Shown: positions 35,229 through 44,076, numbered from the stretch's first letter. The stretch: 64,000 nucleotides of DNA from Lewinellaceae bacterium (GCA_020636405.1 JACJXW010000004.1:4018001-4082000), one strand, 5' to 3'. Notes: generated by a model not told the origin, from the sequence alone. Program-made: numbers and translations.

Positions 35229-35230
35229 GT

Positions 35231-35327
35231 TTCGTGATTCGGTGATTCGGTGATTCGGTGATTCGTGATTCGTGATTCGTGATTCGGTGATTCGGTGATT
35301 CGGTGAATGTACGAATCAACGAATCCC
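35231..35327. repeat. GTGATTC / GGTGATTC tandem array
   Basis: About ten units of GTGATTC (7 nt) and GGTGATTC (8 nt), all in one orientation, then two reverse-complement units (GAATC) at the right end. It lies in the gap between the convergent DUF58 and LytTR genes, ending 4 bp before the LytTR stop. Same family as the arrays at 13.0 and 19.8 kb. Confidence 0.9.
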
Positions 35328-35330
35328 GGC

Positions 35331-36086
35331 CTACCCCTCTTCCCCTACCAACCATTTCTTGAAATAAGGCGAGCGCTCTGTACTTACGATGGTCTCCAAT
35401 TCACAGGGCGGCACCAGTTCTACCTTGACACGGGATTTGGAATAGGCGTACATTTCCTTGATAGCCTCGATATTGACGATAAACTGCCGGTTGATCCGGA
35501 AGAAGATCTGAGGATCGGACATTTCTTCCAGTTTCTCCAGAGAATAGTCCAACGGATAGCGTTTACCTTCCCGGGTGACGACAAAGGATATCTTACTTTC
35601 AGTGTAGAAATAAGCGGCTTCCTTCATTTCAACCACGCGGATGCTCTGCCCGATTCGAATGAGGAAACGCTTGTTGTATTGCTCGCCCTGCATAGCACGC
35701 GCCAGTTGAGCGTAATCAATTTGTGCCCCGCCCAGCCATTTCCTGTATTTTTCAATAGCTTGTTCCAGTTCCTGCCGCTTAATAGGCTTGAGCAAATAAT
35801 CGATCGTATTGACTTTAAATGCCTGAATGGCATATTGATCATAAGCTGTCGTAAAAATGACTGGTTTCTCCACCTGCACATGGTTAAAGATCTCGAAACT
35901 GGAACCATCGGCCAGATGAATATCCATGAATATCAGGTCCGGTAGTTCATTGTTATCTAACCAGTTGAGCACCGCTTCCACACTATCAAGTGGTTCTTCC
36001 AGCTCCGCCTCGGGAATGATCTCTTTCACCAGTTTCTGGAGGCGGCGGGCAGCTGCGTCTTCGTCTTCGATGATCAGTACTTTCAT
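35331..36086 (-). CDS. LytTR-family response regulator
   Basis: A 251-residue cytoplasmic transcription regulator. The receiver domain (1-120) has the acidic pocket EDED near residues 7-10, the phospho-acceptor Asp55 (LIFMDIHLADG), Thr in FTTAYD and Lys in LLKPIK. A LytTR DNA-binding domain follows (about 145-245: IRIGQSIRVVEMKEAAYFYTE as its opening strands, FFRINRQFIVNIEAI as the recognition core). It is activated by the histidine kinase encoded immediately upstream, whose stop codon overlaps this ATG by 4 bp (ATGA), a translational coupling. The targets are unknown; YceI at the head of the operon is one candidate. Confidence 0.95.
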   Translation of the reverse strand: MKVLIIEDEDAAARRLQKLVKEIIPEAELEEPLDSVEAVLNWLDNNELPDLIFMDIHLADGSSFEIFNHVQVEKPVIFTTAYDQYAIQAFKVNTIDYLLKPIKRQELEQAIEKYRKWLGGAQIDYAQLARAMQGEQYNKRFLIRIGQSIRVVEMKEAAYFYTESKISFVVTREGKRYPLDYSLEKLEEMSDPQIFFRINRQFIVNIEAIKEMYAYSKSRVKVELVPPCELETIVSTERSPYFKKWLVGEEG

Positions 36087-38938
36087 TCTTTTCCGTTTTT
36101 AATGATCGGTATGCTTACAATAAAATAGTCCTCCCCTTCCTCGATGCGGATGGCGCGGTCGATAAGCAGGCCGTAACGGTTGACAATACTCTGCAAGCCA
36201 AATCCGGTGGAGGGCTCCATCGTGATCTTTTTCTGCAGGTTATTGCGCACCGTAATGTATTCTGCATCTGTAAATACCTCAATGTTCAGAGGGCGAGATT
36301 TAGAGATGACATTGTGTTTGACCGCATTCTCCACCAGTATCTGCAGGGTCAGCGGGGCGATATAAGCTGGTTCGCCATTGTAACGAACCGTAAGGGATAG
36401 GCTGTCTCCAAACCTTTTTTTGAGGAGGAAGGCATAATTCTGCACCAATTCAACCTCCTCCTGAAGGCTGATCACTTCCATCTCACGGTATTGCAGGATA
36501 CTGCGGTAGAAATCCGATAATTTTTCCACGAACTCCACCGCCATGGGTGGATTCTCCTCAATAATGGTGATCAGGGTATTAAAGCTGTTGAACAGAAAAT
36601 GGGGGTTGATCTGGCTTTTCAAGGCCTCAAACTGGCTTTCAATCTTCTCACGCTTAAGCGTAGCCTCCCTTTCCAGCCTTTTATCACGCTGCCGGATAAA
36701 CAAGGCGCTGCCTGCCCCTGCTGCCAGGAGACTGAGCAGAATAAACCACCATTGGCGCCAGTAAGGAGCCCTGACGGTGAAACTATAGGTTTGCACCGGT
36801 TCGTCGTCAAAGGCTTCGTTTTCGGTAGCCGCCAGCTTAAAAGTGTAGGCGCCAGGCGGCAGGTTGGAATAGATAGCCTGCCGGTCGCGGGAATAGATCC
36901 AATCCAGGTCAAACCCTTCCAGCATGTATCTGTACCTCACTTTGGAAGAAGCGGTATACCACAGGCCGACATATTCAAAGATGAGGTTATTCTCACTATG
37001 AGAAAAGATATTGCGCTCCCGGAAGTCCACCGGTTCCAGGAAGACGGCGACACTATTGAGGTTCGTTCGGGGGTGGATGCACAACTCCTCCTTAAGTGCC
37101 GTATATTTGATCAGCCGGTGTTGCGCCCCGATCCAGACTGTTCCGTTCTGTCCCTGACAAAGAGCATTGAGGTTGGGTTCGATATTCTGGAGCCCTATTT
37201 CATTATCATAATAAATGATGTGTTTACTAACTGGGTCGAGGATGTCGATACCAGAAGGATGGACAATCAAAATGTTCCCCTTTTTGTCGGTTGCCAGCCC
37301 GGTGATCGCCATATCCCGGATACCCTCTTTGACCGACAGGCGCCGGAACTGCTGGCCGTCCCACTCAAATACGCCCTCTCTTCCCGAACTGAACCAGATG
37401 TGCCCCCGGCTGTCTTCCGTAATAGAATAAACAGCTCTGAGCGGAATATCTCCCGCCTGGGTAAAGTTGTGAATGCTGCCGTCCTGAATATAACTCAGGC
37501 CCTCACCGTCCGTCCCGAACCAGGTTCTTCCTTTGCTGTCCAGAAAGACCGTATAAATAAAATTGGTGCCCAGGCCACTGGCTTCATCAAAGCGCCTCAC
37601 CTGGGCGCCCCCCTTCTTGAAAATGTCACTTTTGCAGATGAATTCGGTAACGCCCCCAAGGGTGGCCAGCCAGATATAAGGCCCTTTACCGTCGATATCG
37701 AGGATACTGCCGTTGGACAACCCGTCCGCTTCGGTAAGGTGGCGTTCTCTACCGGTTTGGGGATCTATGCAAAACAGGCCATTGCCAAAGGTACCTGCCC
37801 AGATGACCCCGTACTGGCTTTCAAAGAGGCTGATCACATTTTCCTTCTTGAACAAATTAAAAGTACGGCTCTGCTCATCATAGAGGAAAAGCCCCGACTG
37901 GCACCCCACCCAGAGTTTTCCATCTTGCCCGGAGAGCACAGCCTGAATGTTATCTACTCCTCCCTCGATAAATTCAAACTGCCGGTTGGCGGAACAGACA
38001 GGCTTGTTATTGGTAAGCGCCCATATGTTGCCCTCGCAGTCCTTATGCAGGCCATAAGCTTTCGAGCCTGCCAATTCTTCGAAAGTAACCGGGCTCAACT
38101 GCTTACGGGGAAGATCATAGCGCACGAAGCCCTGCCCTTCCGTACCGATCCACAGCTCCAGTCCTTCGAACAGCGCCATGCAGGTCACCGGGCCGTAGCC
38201 CCAATTCTCCTGAACGTGGCTAAAAGCTTGTTTTTGAGTATCATAATAGCAGATACCTTTATCGTAAGTTCCTATCCAGAAATTACCCTGTTCGTCCGGC
38301 AAAATGACCCGGACGATCTCATCGGGCAGGCCTTCTTCCCGGGTGGCCGTCTCAATGGATTTTCTCCCATTCTCGACGGAACAGATGCTGATGCCGCCAT
38401 CGGTACCAGCCCAGGCCCGCCCCTCTTTGTCCATCACCATCACATAGATGTCATTACCCGGCAACCCGTCGGCGGCATCTATATTGTTCAGCCTTCTCCC
38501 ATCAAAATAATACAGGCCCTCACCGTAGGTGGCTATCCAGATCATCCCTTCCTTTCCCTGCCCAAAGCCGGAGATCCGCACAGCGGGAAGCCCTTCCTCC
38601 GGCTGCCAGAGGCGGAACCGGCCGGAGCTGTTCATATGAAAAATACGCCCGTCTTCATACCCTACCCAGAATTGGTGGCTCGCATCTTCAAAAATGGCGG
38701 ACACCTCATTATTGGTTAGAGAATCAGGAGCTAGAAACTGCTGATATTCCTGCCCGTCATACCGGAAAAGCCCTTTATTGGAACCGAACCACAGGAACCC
38801 ATCTGACGCCTCATAGGCCAGGGACATCTTTACATCCTGGTAAACTTCTCCCAACGGATGCTCCACAAAGTGCGGCAACTGGGCCTGGCCCGGCAACCCC
38901 GGGAAAAGGAATAATAATATGACAACAAGGGCTCTCAA
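36083..38938 (-). CDS. Sensor histidine kinase with extracytoplasmic two-component-regulator propeller
   Basis: A 951-residue sensor. Residues 1-20 are a signal peptide; about 25-640 form two seven-bladed propellers with repeats such as GFLWFGSNKGLFRYDG, GTYGEGLYYFDG and TWFGTDGEGLSYI; a Y_Y_Y domain (about 650-740, VRYRYMLEGFDLDWIY, SNLPPGAYTFKL); one transmembrane helix (about 745-765); and a LytS-type cytoplasmic kinase with the His box LKSQINPHFLFNSFNTL and an ATPase domain (LVENAVKHN, STGFGLQSIVNRY). The propeller probably binds an extracellular ligand, as in Bacteroides polysaccharide sensors. Translation starts at TTG (38938): no ATG lies upstream in frame, and YceI's stop is two codons before it. 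Operon: YceI, this kinase, LytTR regulator. Confidence 0.92.
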   Translation of the reverse strand: MRALVVILLFLFPGLPGQAQLPHFVEHPLGEVYQDVKMSLAYEASDGFLWFGSNKGLFRYDGQEYQQFLAPDSLTNNEVSAIFEDASHQFWVGYEDGRIFHMNSSGRFRLWQPEEGLPAVRISGFGQGKEGMIWIATYGEGLYYFDGRRLNNIDAADGLPGNDIYVMVMDKEGRAWAGTDGGISICSVENGRKSIETATREEGLPDEIVRVILPDEQGNFWIGTYDKGICYYDTQKQAFSHVQENWGYGPVTCMALFEGLELWIGTEGQGFVRYDLPRKQLSPVTFEELAGSKAYGLHKDCEGNIWALTNNKPVCSANRQFEFIEGGVDNIQAVLSGQDGKLWVGCQSGLFLYDEQSRTFNLFKKENVISLFESQYGVIWAGTFGNGLFCIDPQTGRERHLTEADGLSNGSILDIDGKGPYIWLATLGGVTEFICKSDIFKKGGAQVRRFDEASGLGTNFIYTVFLDSKGRTWFGTDGEGLSYIQDGSIHNFTQAGDIPLRAVYSITEDSRGHIWFSSGREGVFEWDGQQFRRLSVKEGIRDMAITGLATDKKGNILIVHPSGIDILDPVSKHIIYYDNEIGLQNIEPNLNALCQGQNGTVWIGAQHRLIKYTALKEELCIHPRTNLNSVAVFLEPVDFRERNIFSHSENNLIFEYVGLWYTASSKVRYRYMLEGFDLDWIYSRDRQAIYSNLPPGAYTFKLAATENEAFDDEPVQTYSFTVRAPYWRQWWFILLSLLAAGAGSALFIRQRDKRLEREATLKREKIESQFEALKSQINPHFLFNSFNTLITIIEENPPMAVEFVEKLSDFYRSILQYREMEVISLQEEVELVQNYAFLLKKRFGDSLSLTVRYNGEPAYIAPLTLQILVENAVKHNVISKSRPLNIEVFTDAEYITVRNNLQKKITMEPSTGFGLQSIVNRYGLLIDRAIRIEEGEDYFIVSIPIIKNGKE

Positions 38939-38944
38939 AGCAAT

Positions 38945-39499
38945 CTATTTTAACAAAGTGGCCTGGATCCGGACCTGGATCTCCTCGGCGATCTTCTGGT
39001 AGACGATCTTAGGAATACTGATGTTGTGTTCTTCCAGAAAGACCGTAAAGCTGGAGCTGACCTGGAGGCCGCTGTCCGTGGACACTACTTCGCACTTGAT
39101 GATCCGTTCCTGTTCTATACCATGAATTTTCAGCTTCCCCTTGGCACGGATGGTGTACGTCCCCGGCCGGCCCAGGTCGACATTTTCGATGATCCTGCCC
39201 GAAAAGGTAGCTTCCGGATATTGGTTGCTCTCCATATAATTTTCATTGAAGTGCTCCCGCTGTAAGGGGCTGTTGAAACCCTGAAAAGAATTCATCTTCA
39301 CCGCAAAAGCAAAGGAATTGTCCTTCGGATTGATGAGCCCTCTCAACTTGGTGGACGAAGCCTCAATCAACTCCAGAGGAGCATCCGATTTAAAATTGAT
39401 GGAGCCCTCCTCGATTTTGAAAAAATCCTGGGCATGGAGGCTGCCCTGGAGAACCATACTGGCCAGAAAAAAAATTAAAGTGATTTTCTTAAATTTCAT
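38945..39499 (-). CDS. YceI-family periplasmic lipid-binding protein
   Basis: A 184-residue exported protein with a signal peptide (ending HAQD) and a YceI lipocalin-like barrel: EGSINFKSDAPLELIEASS, FAVKMNSFQGFNSPLQREHFNENYMES and SGRIIENVDLGRPGTYTIRAKG match the family. YceI-like proteins bind isoprenoid or fatty-acid ligands in the periplasm. The gene stops two codons before the TTG of the histidine kinase in the same frame, so kinase translation may depend on termination of this gene. It is the first gene of the signalling operon. Confidence 0.88.
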   Translation of the reverse strand: MKFKKITLIFFLASMVLQGSLHAQDFFKIEEGSINFKSDAPLELIEASSTKLRGLINPKDNSFAFAVKMNSFQGFNSPLQREHFNENYMESNQYPEATFSGRIIENVDLGRPGTYTIRAKGKLKIHGIEQERIIKCEVVSTDSGLQVSSSFTVFLEEHNISIPKIVYQKIAEEIQVRIQATLLK

Positions 39500-39790
39500 G
39501 TCCGGTTATTGTTAGGCCTAAGTATAGATTAAAAACATCATATCCAGGAATAATAACTTCCTGAAAGGGAAAAAATTTGCCCTGAACGGGAAAATCACTG
39601 CAAGCGGTATCCAAATCCGGCAGTTACTATTGAGGTAAGAAAAAAGGGACGTAGTGTAAATGAATCGTTTCATAGCCGGGTGATTAAAATTTTCGAAATA
39701 ATAATTTACCGTTCAAATATGCCCCTCCTCCGGTGTAAACCAAAAAAAAAGCCGCTGAATGAGATTTTATGCCTGCCGAAAGAGAAGTAA

Positions 39791-40843
39791 ATGGGCCTTT
39801 TCTTGCTCGTGAACGATCTGCCCCTTATTTTCCGCCCCAAAACAACCGCCTTGAATACCTCTTCTGTCCGGCATAACGTTCGCATGCAAACTGTGGCACT
39901 GGTAATTGGAATAGCCCTTATGGGCATCAAGTTCCTCGCCTGGTGGCTCACCAACTCCAATGCAATACTCACCGATGCCCTGGAAAGCATCATCAATGTG
40001 GTGGCGGCGGCTTTTGGCCTGTACAGCCTCTTCCTTGCCGCTAAGCCGCGAGACAGCAACCACCCCTATGGGCATGGGAAGGTGGAGTTTATCTCCGCAG
40101 GTTTTGAAGGCGCCCTGATCTTCCTGGCGGGCATTGCCATCTGGTTCAAAGCCGGTTACAACATCATCTACCCCCAACCGCTTTTTAAACTGGACGTCGG
40201 CCTGGCCATTACCGCATTTGCCGGGGCGGTGAACTACGGCATCGGCCATTACCTGGAAAAACGAGGAGAGCATTCCAACTCCTTGATCATGGAGGCAAGC
40301 GGCAAGCACCTGAAGTCCGACGCTTATTCCTCAGCGGGGCTCATTATCGGCCTGGCACTGGTCATGGCCACCGGAATCCCCCTGTTGGACAACCTGCTGG
40401 CGCTGCTCTTCGGGGGCGTCATCATGTTTACCGGGTTCCGGCTGGTACGCCGGTCTGTCGCCGGCATTATGGATGAAGCAGACTACCAGCTGATCGACGA
40501 TATGGTGGCGACGCTGCACCGCAATCGACGCGATAGCTGGATCGACGTCCACAATTTCCGGGTGATTAAATACGGCCCGACTCTTCACATCGACTGCCAT
40601 ATGACGGTGCCCTGGTACCTCAATACCCGCCAATCCCACAGTGAGGTAAAGAACTTTGAAGACCTGCTCAGAGCTCACAGCACTGTAGCGGCCGAGTTCT
40701 TCATCCACGTCGACCCCTGTGAGCCGCCCCGCAACTGCAAGATCTGCCAGATGAAGGGTTGCGCCGAGCGACAGGCGCCGACGGAAGTACAGGTAGAGTG
40801 GACTTTGGAAAATATCATGAAAAATGCCCAGCACGAAGCATAG
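39791..40843 (+). CDS. Cation diffusion facilitator (CDF) metal transporter
   Basis: A 350-residue inner-membrane metal/proton antiporter. About six transmembrane helices span residues 33-210. The metal-site motifs are TDALESIIN (helix II, Asp and Glu), HPYGHGKVE (the loop) and HLKSDAYSS (helix V, His and Asp), typical of Zn/Fe/Mn CDF exporters. The cytoplasmic C-terminal domain (about 225-330) has DEADYQLIDDMV and VHNFRVIKYGPTLHIDCHM. An unusual Cys cluster, CEPPRNCKICQMKGC, near residues 310-325 could bind metal or sense it. The first ATG (39791) gives a longer basic N-terminus; an ATG at 39884 starts just before the first helix, so the true start is uncertain. Metal specificity is not shown. 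Confidence 0.9.
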   Translation: MGLFLLVNDLPLIFRPKTTALNTSSVRHNVRMQTVALVIGIALMGIKFLAWWLTNSNAILTDALESIINVVAAAFGLYSLFLAAKPRDSNHPYGHGKVEFISAGFEGALIFLAGIAIWFKAGYNIIYPQPLFKLDVGLAITAFAGAVNYGIGHYLEKRGEHSNSLIMEASGKHLKSDAYSSAGLIIGLALVMATGIPLLDNLLALLFGGVIMFTGFRLVRRSVAGIMDEADYQLIDDMVATLHRNRRDSWIDVHNFRVIKYGPTLHIDCHMTVPWYLNTRQSHSEVKNFEDLLRAHSTVAAEFFIHVDPCEPPRNCKICQMKGCAERQAPTEVQVEWTLENIMKNAQHEA

Positions 40844-40885
40844 CCAAACAGCCTGTTAAATATTCTCTGGCGCCCTTTATTTCCC

Positions 40886-40893
40886 TACATTTG
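40886..40893 (+). promoter_or_regulatory. -7 box (TACATTTG) of recF
   Basis: TACATTTG at 40886-40893 matches TAnnTTTG, 24 nt before the TTG start of recF; no clear TTG at -33. It implies a leader of only about 17 nt. Confidence 0.45.
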
Positions 40894-40916
40894 CAGGAAA
40901 AGCACCGCTTAACACT

Positions 40917-42029
40917 TTGCAGCTCGAATCATTCATACTGTCCAACTTCAAGAACTACGCAATCCAAAGGATCGATTGTTCTCCGGGCCTTACCTGTTTC
41001 ATCGGGAACAACGGCATGGGGAAGACCAACCTCCTGGATGCCATTTACTATCTGTGTATGGGCAAGAGCTATTTCAACCTGCCGGATAGCCTCGCCATCC
41101 TGCACGATGCAGCGTTCTTCCGCCTGGAAGGCCGTTTTACCCTGGAAGGAAGGAAAGAACACATAGTGGCCAAGGTGGTTCCCAGAAAGAAAAAGGAACT
41201 GGAGCGGAACGGCACGCCTTACCGCCGGCTGTCCGAGCACGTCGGCCTGCTGCCCGTTGTAATGATCGCTCCCGATGATACGAACCTGATCACTGAAGGC
41301 AGCGAAGCCCGGCGTCGGTTCCTGGACAACACCCTCTCTCAACTCGACAACCATTATCTTCAGCAACTGATCACTTATAATAAAGTACTGCAGCAACGCA
41401 ACGCCCTGCTCAAAAAGTTTGGTGAAGACGGCGGTTACAACTCCGCCCTGATCGAGGCCTATGACCGGCAGATGACGGGCCCGGCAATGGCCGTGTATGA
41501 GAGCAGAAAACAATTTATGGAACCTTTCCGGCAGGTACTGCGAACGTTGTACCAGAGCATCTCCGGGCAAGCCGAGGAGGTCGATTGCCGCTACGTTTCC
41601 AAAATGGATGAGGCGCCGCTCGATGTCCTGCTACGGGAAGCCGCTGAGAAAGACAGGATCCTGCAGCGCACCACTGTCGGGCCCCACAAAGACGACCTGG
41701 AATTCACCATCAGAGGCTATCCTCTGAAGCGCTTTGCATCACAAGGGCAACTGAAGTCCTTTACCTTATCCCTGAAACTTGCCCAGTACCGCCAACTGAT
41801 GGAAAAAAAAAGAGTGCCTCCTATCTTACTACTGGATGACATTTTTGATAAATTGGACAACGACCGGGTAAACCAACTGTTGGAACTGCTGATCCAGGGA
41901 GATTTCGGGCAGGCTTTTGTCACAGACACCGACGAAAGCCGGCTGGAGGCCATCATTCAGAAGTTCGGCCAGCAATATCTCAAATACCGGATCGAAAACG
42001 GAACGGCTACAAAAATGGAGAAGGCATGA
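40917..42029 (+). CDS. recF: DNA replication and repair protein RecF
   Basis: A 370-residue SMC-like ATPase that loads RecA with RecO/RecR at single-strand gaps. It has the Walker A GNNGMGKTN (30-38), the RecF core LPVVMIAPDDTNLITEGSEARR near 115-136 (split here only by description), GPHKDDLEF near 260, the ABC-type signature FASQGQLKS near 277 and Walker B ILLLDDIFDKLD near 305-316. Length is typical. The start is TTG at 40917: an in-frame stop lies 60 bp upstream with no ATG between, and the family N-terminus MxLxxFxLxNFxNY starts exactly here. Its stop overlaps the next gene by 4 bp. Confidence 0.95.
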   Translation: MQLESFILSNFKNYAIQRIDCSPGLTCFIGNNGMGKTNLLDAIYYLCMGKSYFNLPDSLAILHDAAFFRLEGRFTLEGRKEHIVAKVVPRKKKELERNGTPYRRLSEHVGLLPVVMIAPDDTNLITEGSEARRRFLDNTLSQLDNHYLQQLITYNKVLQQRNALLKKFGEDGGYNSALIEAYDRQMTGPAMAVYESRKQFMEPFRQVLRTLYQSISGQAEEVDCRYVSKMDEAPLDVLLREAAEKDRILQRTTVGPHKDDLEFTIRGYPLKRFASQGQLKSFTLSLKLAQYRQLMEKKRVPPILLLDDIFDKLDNDRVNQLLELLIQGDFGQAFVTDTDESRLEAIIQKFGQQYLKYRIENGTATKMEKA

Positions 42030-42322
42030 GCGACAAGCACAACAATGAAATGACCCTCAAGGAGGCCCTCAAGGCCATGATCGACCACTACCGGCTAAAG
42101 GGTAAGCTCAACCAGAACCGCATCAAATCCCTATGGGCACAATTGATGGGGCCTTCCATTGCCGGATACACCAAGGAGATCCGCCTTCACAGAAATAAAC
42201 TTTACCTTACCATTGAATCGGCGCCCCTGCGGCAGGAGCTTTCCTATGGCAAAGATAAGATCCGAAAAATGCTGAATGAAGAATTGGGAGAGGAGTATAT
42301 AGAAGAAGTGATCATTCGGTGA
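42026..42322 (+). CDS. DUF721 / DciA-like protein
   Basis: A 98-residue protein of the DUF721 family, which in many bacteria includes DciA, the loader of the DnaB helicase. The family pattern is seen as WAQLMGPSIAGYTKEIRLHRNKL (residues 37-59, given here as a range) and ELSYGKDKIRKMLNEELGE. Its ATG overlaps the recF stop by 4 bp (ATGA at 42026-42029), and recF-DUF721 adjacency is common in bacteria, supporting a replication/repair role. The protein is at the short end of the family, with only the KH-like core and no extended N-terminus. Confidence 0.85.
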   Translation: MSDKHNNEMTLKEALKAMIDHYRLKGKLNQNRIKSLWAQLMGPSIAGYTKEIRLHRNKLYLTIESAPLRQELSYGKDKIRKMLNEELGEEYIEEVIIR

Positions 42323-42326
42323 GGAT

Positions 42327-42376
42327 ATGGATTGTTGTCAGTTGCCCCTTTCCGCAAACAACTGACAACAATCCAT
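42327..42376. terminator. Perfect 18-bp palindromic hairpin between convergent genes
   Basis: Arms 42327-42344 and 42359-42376 are perfectly complementary over 18 bp with a 14-nt loop. It sits between the DUF721 stop (42322) and the subtilase stop (42385). Neither side has a good U tract, so it may work as a bidirectional hairpin with factor-assisted termination or protect mRNA ends. Confidence 0.6.
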
Positions 42377-42384
42377 CCCTTATC

Positions 42385-44076
42385 TTACGGTACTGCTACC
42401 GATTTCTTTTCTTTCTTTTCACTGTCTGAATTCCCGTTGCCTGCGGAGCCTTCTGCCTTGCTCTTTTTCTTCCCCTTTACCTTAGCAGCCAGTTGAATGG
42501 CTTCGTACGCGTTGACGATTCCACCGGTAACACTAAGCTGGCTGAAAGGCACCATAACTTCAGAGCCTGGTTCCTTGACCTTTTTATTTTCCCGCACCGC
42601 CGTTTGCATGATCACCTCCTTTACCTGCTGGGCAGTGAGGTCCGGGAAATAGGAACGGATGACAGCAGCCACTCCGGCAACGACCGGTGAAGCCATGCTG
42701 GTTCCCTGTTGATTTTCATACTCGTTGAAGGGAGTAGTCGAATAGATCTCCATACCCGGGGCGAAAACGTCTACGTAATCTGGGCTGTAATTAGAAAAAT
42801 AAGCAACAAGGTTCTCATCGTTCTGCCAGTTGATGGCGCCCACTTCGATCCAGTTTTCAGCATACTTGGGGCCGAAAAGGCCCAGGAAACCACTCCGCTT
42901 TTCGAATTTGTCCGTTGGGAAGTTGTTGCCCTCATTGATCTGTTTGTTTTCGTTGCCCGCCGCATGGATGATCAGCACATCTTTGGACTGTGCATACCGG
43001 ACCGCTTCATCGACCAACTCCTTCCGGGGAGAAGCCCCCTTGCCGAAACTCATGTTGATCACCGAGGCGCCGTTGTCTACGGCATAAATGATGGCGGCGG
43101 CGACATCTTTGTCGCGTTCATCTCCATCCGGCACAGTGCGCACTGACATGATCCTGACGTTATCCGCAACGCCGTTCATCCCCAGGCCGTTGTCGCGCTT
43201 GGCGGCAATGATGCCTGCCACATGGGTTCCGTGCAGGGCATCAGGGCCTCTTACATCGTTATTGCCATAATCGCGGTCGTAGGGGTCGGAAAAATCATCG
43301 CCGACCTCCGGGCGGGGGTCAAACTCCAGGTTGTAGTGGTATTCGTACTCGGCCGCAAGGTGCTCCGCATATTCGTTGATGTCTTTCCGGATCTGTTCAA
43401 AGGTTTGCCCCTGGTCCATCAGGGTTTGAGTGATCTGGGCGGCATACATCAACAACGGGTTGTCGGATTCGAACTGGGCGAGGTCTTCCTGGGTAACCAC
43501 TTCCTTGCCGATCTCATCAGACAGCGCATTGATGGCGGTGGCTATGGCAACAAAAGTACCTGCTTCTTCCTCCACTTCAGCGCGTTTCTCTTCGATCACT
43601 TTACCGTACTCTTTGTACTTTTTGTACAGCTCTTTGTCCTTCGAGGAAAGATCTTCCGGTTTTTTGCCATCGAACATCTTCTGGTATTTCCGGTACAGGC
43701 GCGTCACTTCTAAATTATCGTACTGAATGTTCTCACCGGACTTGTTGCCAAGAAAGTTCCACCCGTGGATGTCGTCAATGTAGCCGTTGTTGTCGTCATC
43801 GACGCCGTTGCCTGGTATTTCATCTTCGTTAACCCACATGACATCCTTTAGGTCTTCATGTTCATAGTCAACTCCAGAATCCAGAACGGCGACGATCACC
43901 GTTTTGCTCTTTTTTCCGGCCAGCAGTTGCTGGTAAGCCTTTTCCGTACTTACTCCGGGTACGTTATCCTGGGCCGGATCCAGGTTGTACCAATTTTTTG
44001 GAGCACTCGTTTGGGAAAAACCCAGGGTAAAACCCAACAGCAGGCTGCAGGCCGCCAGTATTCTTCTCAGATTCAT
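42385..44076 (-). CDS. Secreted subtilisin-like serine protease with large insertion
   Basis: A 563-residue S8 family protease with a signal peptide (ending LGFSQ). The catalytic triad is complete: Asp66 (VAVLDSGVD), His282 (LHGTHVAG) and Ser460 (GTSMASP), with the oxyanion Asn in HAAGNEN near 374. Between Asp66 and His282 there are 216 residues instead of the usual 30-60. The extra stretch (about 115-260) is charged and helical (LYRKYQKMFDGKKPEDLSSK), predicted coiled coil, so it is an insertion domain. The C-terminus ends in a Lys/Glu/Gly/Asn-rich tail with no sorting domain. The ATG at 44076 is used, not the TTG one codon earlier. Confidence 0.9.
   Translation of the reverse strand: MNLRRILAACSLLLGFTLGFSQTSAPKNWYNLDPAQDNVPGVSTEKAYQQLLAGKKSKTVIVAVLDSGVDYEHEDLKDVMWVNEDEIPGNGVDDDNNGYIDDIHGWNFLGNKSGENIQYDNLEVTRLYRKYQKMFDGKKPEDLSSKDKELYKKYKEYGKVIEEKRAEVEEEAGTFVAIATAINALSDEIGKEVVTQEDLAQFESDNPLLMYAAQITQTLMDQGQTFEQIRKDINEYAEHLAAEYEYHYNLEFDPRPEVGDDFSDPYDRDYGNNDVRGPDALHGTHVAGIIAAKRDNGLGMNGVADNVRIMSVRTVPDGDERDKDVAAAIIYAVDNGASVINMSFGKGASPRKELVDEAVRYAQSKDVLIIHAAGNENKQINEGNNFPTDKFEKRSGFLGLFGPKYAENWIEVGAINWQNDENLVAYFSNYSPDYVDVFAPGMEIYSTTPFNEYENQQGTSMASPVVAGVAAVIRSYFPDLTAQQVKEVIMQTAVRENKKVKEPGSEVMVPFSQLSVTGGIVNAYEAIQLAAKVKGKKKSKAEGSAGNGNSDSEKKEKKSVAVP

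Noticed and set aside
36599..38719. A 706-codon ORF on the plus strand opposite the histidine kinase
   Set aside because: It is the antisense shadow of the repetitive, GC-rich propeller coding region and has no known domain or start signal.
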